A DNA stretch of 64,000 bases. Source: Alcaligenaceae bacterium (GTDB taxonomy: Bacteria > Pseudomonadota > Gammaproteobacteria > Burkholderiales > Burkholderiaceae_B). The position numbers and the translations under genes are program-made. Under the pieces are notes generated by a model. It had not been told where the DNA came from, made no database searches, and saw nothing but the letters and a program-made list of their open reading frames with translations. The stretch spans positions 248,001 through 312,000 of the forward strand of contig JACCEP010000001.1 of NCBI GenBank assembly GCA_013416395.1, in the 5' to 3' direction. Each line of letters begins with the position of its first letter. Position 1 is the stretch's first letter. Positions 62,091 to 64,000 of this stretch are shown piece after piece.

Positions 62091-64000
62091 CGGTTGCCCA
62101 GGCGCTCACCCACACCGGGTTCGATACCGGAAGGCTGCAATTTACCTTGCGCACGGCGCTGGCATGCTGTCTTTCGGTGTTGCTCGCCTGGCTTTTGGGG
62201 CTGGAACATCCGCAATGGGCGGGCATGACGGTATGGGCGGCTTCTTTACCCATTCGTGATCACATGCTGGAAAAAAGCTTTTTCCGGGTCATGGGCACCG
62301 TGACCGGCACGCTCGTTGGGGTATTGCTGGTGTTCGTCGCAGGTGACCAGCCACTATGGCTGGTCATTGGGATGGCAATCTGGCTAGGGTTGTGCGCGGG
62401 CATCGGAAACCTGCAGCGCAGTTTCGTCTCGTATGGCACGATGCTGGCGGGTTACTCGGCCATCATGGTGGCCATGCTCGGCACGCCGCACCCTGATCAC
62501 ATGCTTGGCCTGGGTGCCGACCGTATGCTAACCGCACTCTTGGGTGTAGTCGCGGCACTGGCTGTGGGCTGGCCATTTGCCAGACGACAAACCCGAGAAG
62601 CCGCCACCCAGCAGGTGCAACACATGTCTGGCACCATTCTGAGCCATATCGCGCAGCGGCAACGGCACCAGGCTAGCCATCCTGATCGTACCGTCGACGC
62701 GCTGTTGTGCGAGATTGCCACCATTGATGAACAGCTCGATTTATTGGCAGCAGGCTCAGTACAGTCGTATCGCTCCATCCGCCCACTGCGCACGCTGCTC
62801 TCGGCGCAAGTGTCGGCCCTGCTCTGGTTAAAGCGTGGTCAGAACCTCGTTGCAGATGAAACACTGGCGCTTGCGCTAACGCACGCTGCCGACGCCCTTG
62901 AGCACCGTCACGCTGCAGAGCCAGCTGCGCAGATCATGGCAAAGGCAATCACGCTTCCATCATGCGAGCCGTCATTGAGGGCTGTCCTGCAGGGACTGCA
63001 GTTGGCACTAACGGGGCTCTCAGCAGCACCACGGGGCCGCACACAGCACACAACAAATACCCAGCGTGCTGTCATCCACCTGGATTGGGTCGGTGCCCGT
63101 CAAGCGATGATCCGCGCCACCCTCACATTTCTGTTTGTCGGGCTGATCTGGGTCTTTACCGGATGGCGAGGTGGCCCCTACATGATGATAGGCACGGCAG
63201 TCATGATGTCGATTTTCTCGTCGTTCGATAGTCCGGCCAAAATAATGGGGCAAGTTATCTTTTGGGGGCAGTTCTTTGGGGCTCTTGTCGCACTGGCTTG
63301 TCATTGGCTGGTCTGGCCATTTGCCACCAGTGAGACAGGGCTGGTTCTGTTGATGATGCCATTCATACTGTTTGGCGGGTTAGTGGCGGGTAATCGCCGC
63401 AGCATGGCATACAGCTATGACTTCAATATGATCATGCTCATTCTCTTGCAACCTGCATTCCCCCTGACGGGGACGTTTGGCGACTCTCTGGTCAACTCCA
63501 TCGCCGTCGTCCTGGCCCCGCTGACCGCCTTCGTTGCGTTCCGGCTTATCTATCATTCCACCCCGACCACCCGCATAAAGACACTCATCGGCATGATGGT
63601 CCAAGACATTCAAGACATCGCTGGTGGCCAGAGGCTAGCAGCCGCCAGCCACGAAACTCGGCACGCGCGGCTGTATCACCGTCTGATAACACTGGTTCGG
63701 TGGATGAACAAGTCGGGCGAGCAGAGCATTCCGGCGTTGGGCGGCGGCGTTGCGTTGCAAAGCCTGAGTACTGTGGCGCTACGCGCCCAGGTGTTGCTGC
63801 ATAGGCCAGACATTACGCCTGGAGCTGCACGCCGCTTGCAAATCTTACTTAAGCGCATGCGCAGCCTAAGACAGCAGCCTGAACGCGTTATTCGAGCGCT
63901 GGAGCGCACCGCGACCCGCCTTACGCGTGATGCGCCCGTTGAAGCCAGACTGCTTCGCGAGACGGCGCACGTCATGCAGTCGAATGCGGCTTTCTTTGAT
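62087..64000 (+). CDS. FUSC-family (AaeB-like) inner-membrane efflux protein, 3' end beyond window
   Basis: 638 codons are visible and open to the window edge. The layout is the FUSC one: an N-terminal set of about six helices (from FTLRTALACCLSVLLAWLLGL to about residue 165), a soluble region (about 170-340), a second membrane set (RATLTFLFVGLIWVFTGWRGGPYMMIG through about residue 490), and a soluble C-terminal part. Early motifs include EHPQWAGMTVWAASLPIRD, typical of aromatic-acid exporters. ATG at 62087 overlaps the MarR stop, showing coupled translation. Relatives export hydroxylated aromatic acids or fusaric acid with a membrane-fusion partner, which may be encoded just beyond the window. 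Confidence 0.9.
   Translation, partial: MTVAQALTHTGFDTGRLQFTLRTALACCLSVLLAWLLGLEHPQWAGMTVWAASLPIRDHMLEKSFFRVMGTVTGTLVGVLLVFVAGDQPLWLVIGMAIWLGLCAGIGNLQRSFVSYGTMLAGYSAIMVAMLGTPHPDHMLGLGADRMLTALLGVVAALAVGWPFARRQTREAATQQVQHMSGTILSHIAQRQRHQASHPDRTVDALLCEIATIDEQLDLLAAGSVQSYRSIRPLRTLLSAQVSALLWLKRGQNLVADETLALALTHAADALEHRHAAEPAAQIMAKAITLPSCEPSLRAVLQGLQLALTGLSAAPRGRTQHTTNTQRAVIHLDWVGARQAMIRATLTFLFVGLIWVFTGWRGGPYMMIGTAVMMSIFSSFDSPAKIMGQVIFWGQFFGALVALACHWLVWPFATSETGLVLLMMPFILFGGLVAGNRRSMAYSYDFNMIMLILLQPAFPLTGTFGDSLVNSIAVVLAPLTAFVAFRLIYHSTPTTRIKTLIGMMVQDIQDIAGGQRLAAASHETRHARLYHRLITLVRWMNKSGEQSIPALGGGVALQSLSTVALRAQVLLHRPDITPGAARRLQILLKRMRSLRQQPERVIRALERTATRLTRDAPVEARLLRETAHVMQSNAAFFD

Noticed and set aside
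1-64000. tRNA, rRNA or intact insertion sequences
   Set aside because: No tRNA-like cloverleaf, rRNA segment, or transposase with terminal inverted repeats was recognised by eye; a covariance search was not possible.

Overview
The window reads as chromosomal DNA of a beta-proteobacterium, most likely Burkholderiales, family Alcaligenaceae (Pusillimonas/Candidimonas/Bordetella relatives). The reasons are three Bug-type (TctC) solute receptors, a DUF4148 protein, the PhaM granule regulator, and a beta-type cytochrome oxidase cluster with DUF2970, twin-TM DUF2909 and a 36-residue assembly peptide. The genus assignment is inference. No rRNA, tRNA, CRISPR array or intact insertion sequence was seen.

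1-7.2 kb: a minus-strand catabolic operon (acyl-CoA carboxylase carboxyltransferase, Bug receptor, NDP-forming acyl-CoA ligase, biotin carboxylase cut by the window edge). A PAS/AAA+/Fis sigma54 activator is divergent to it. Between them lie a consensus sigma54 promoter and three copies of a 20-bp dyad, the third of which overlaps the activator's own start codon. 7.2-13.1 kb: ZIP metal transporter, rmuC, a lone Bug receptor, panB, an aldo/keto reductase and slyX. 13.2-25 kb: acnA, an FmdE-like protein, a TonB receptor, an orphan 7TMR-DISM histidine kinase convergent with a PagL deacylase, a CaiB/BaiF CoA-transferase, a block of 42-bp tandem repeats and a ChaN lipoprotein. 25.2-32.3 kb: a second Bug-containing CoA operon (two acyl-CoA dehydrogenases, Bug, NDP-forming ligase, enoyl-CoA hydratase) with a divergent IclR regulator. 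It is a parallel to the first operon. Neither encodes TctA/TctB membrane subunits.

32.4-38 kb: a DUF4148 protein, a LysR regulator, rpoH and a CPA1 antiporter with a cNMP-binding domain. rpoH carries a near-perfect CIRCE element and a sigmaE-type promoter match. Just 3' of rpoH is a candidate small RNA: a second sigmaE-type promoter match with identical spacing, a 10-bp stem holding a C/U-rich loop, and a strong intrinsic terminator. 38-46.7 kb: the aa3 oxidase cluster (coxB, coxA, 36-aa peptide, DUF2970, coxC, SURF1, Sco-like, ctaA, ctaB, sco), which lacks ctaG/cox11 at the place where I would expect it. 47-55.7 kb: housekeeping genes (NUDIX, phaM, glmU, an MFS exporter, a glycosyltransferase, lrp, glmS).

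55.9-61.4 kb is an accessory, decaying region. It holds a type II toxin with an in-frame TAG beside its intact antitoxin, an orphan J-domain protein, a thioesterase, a deleted and frameshifted EamA transporter, an Rpn-family nuclease, and an Xre-RES toxin-antitoxin pair in which both genes are broken. The window ends with a MarR regulator translationally coupled to a FUSC-family efflux protein that runs off the edge.
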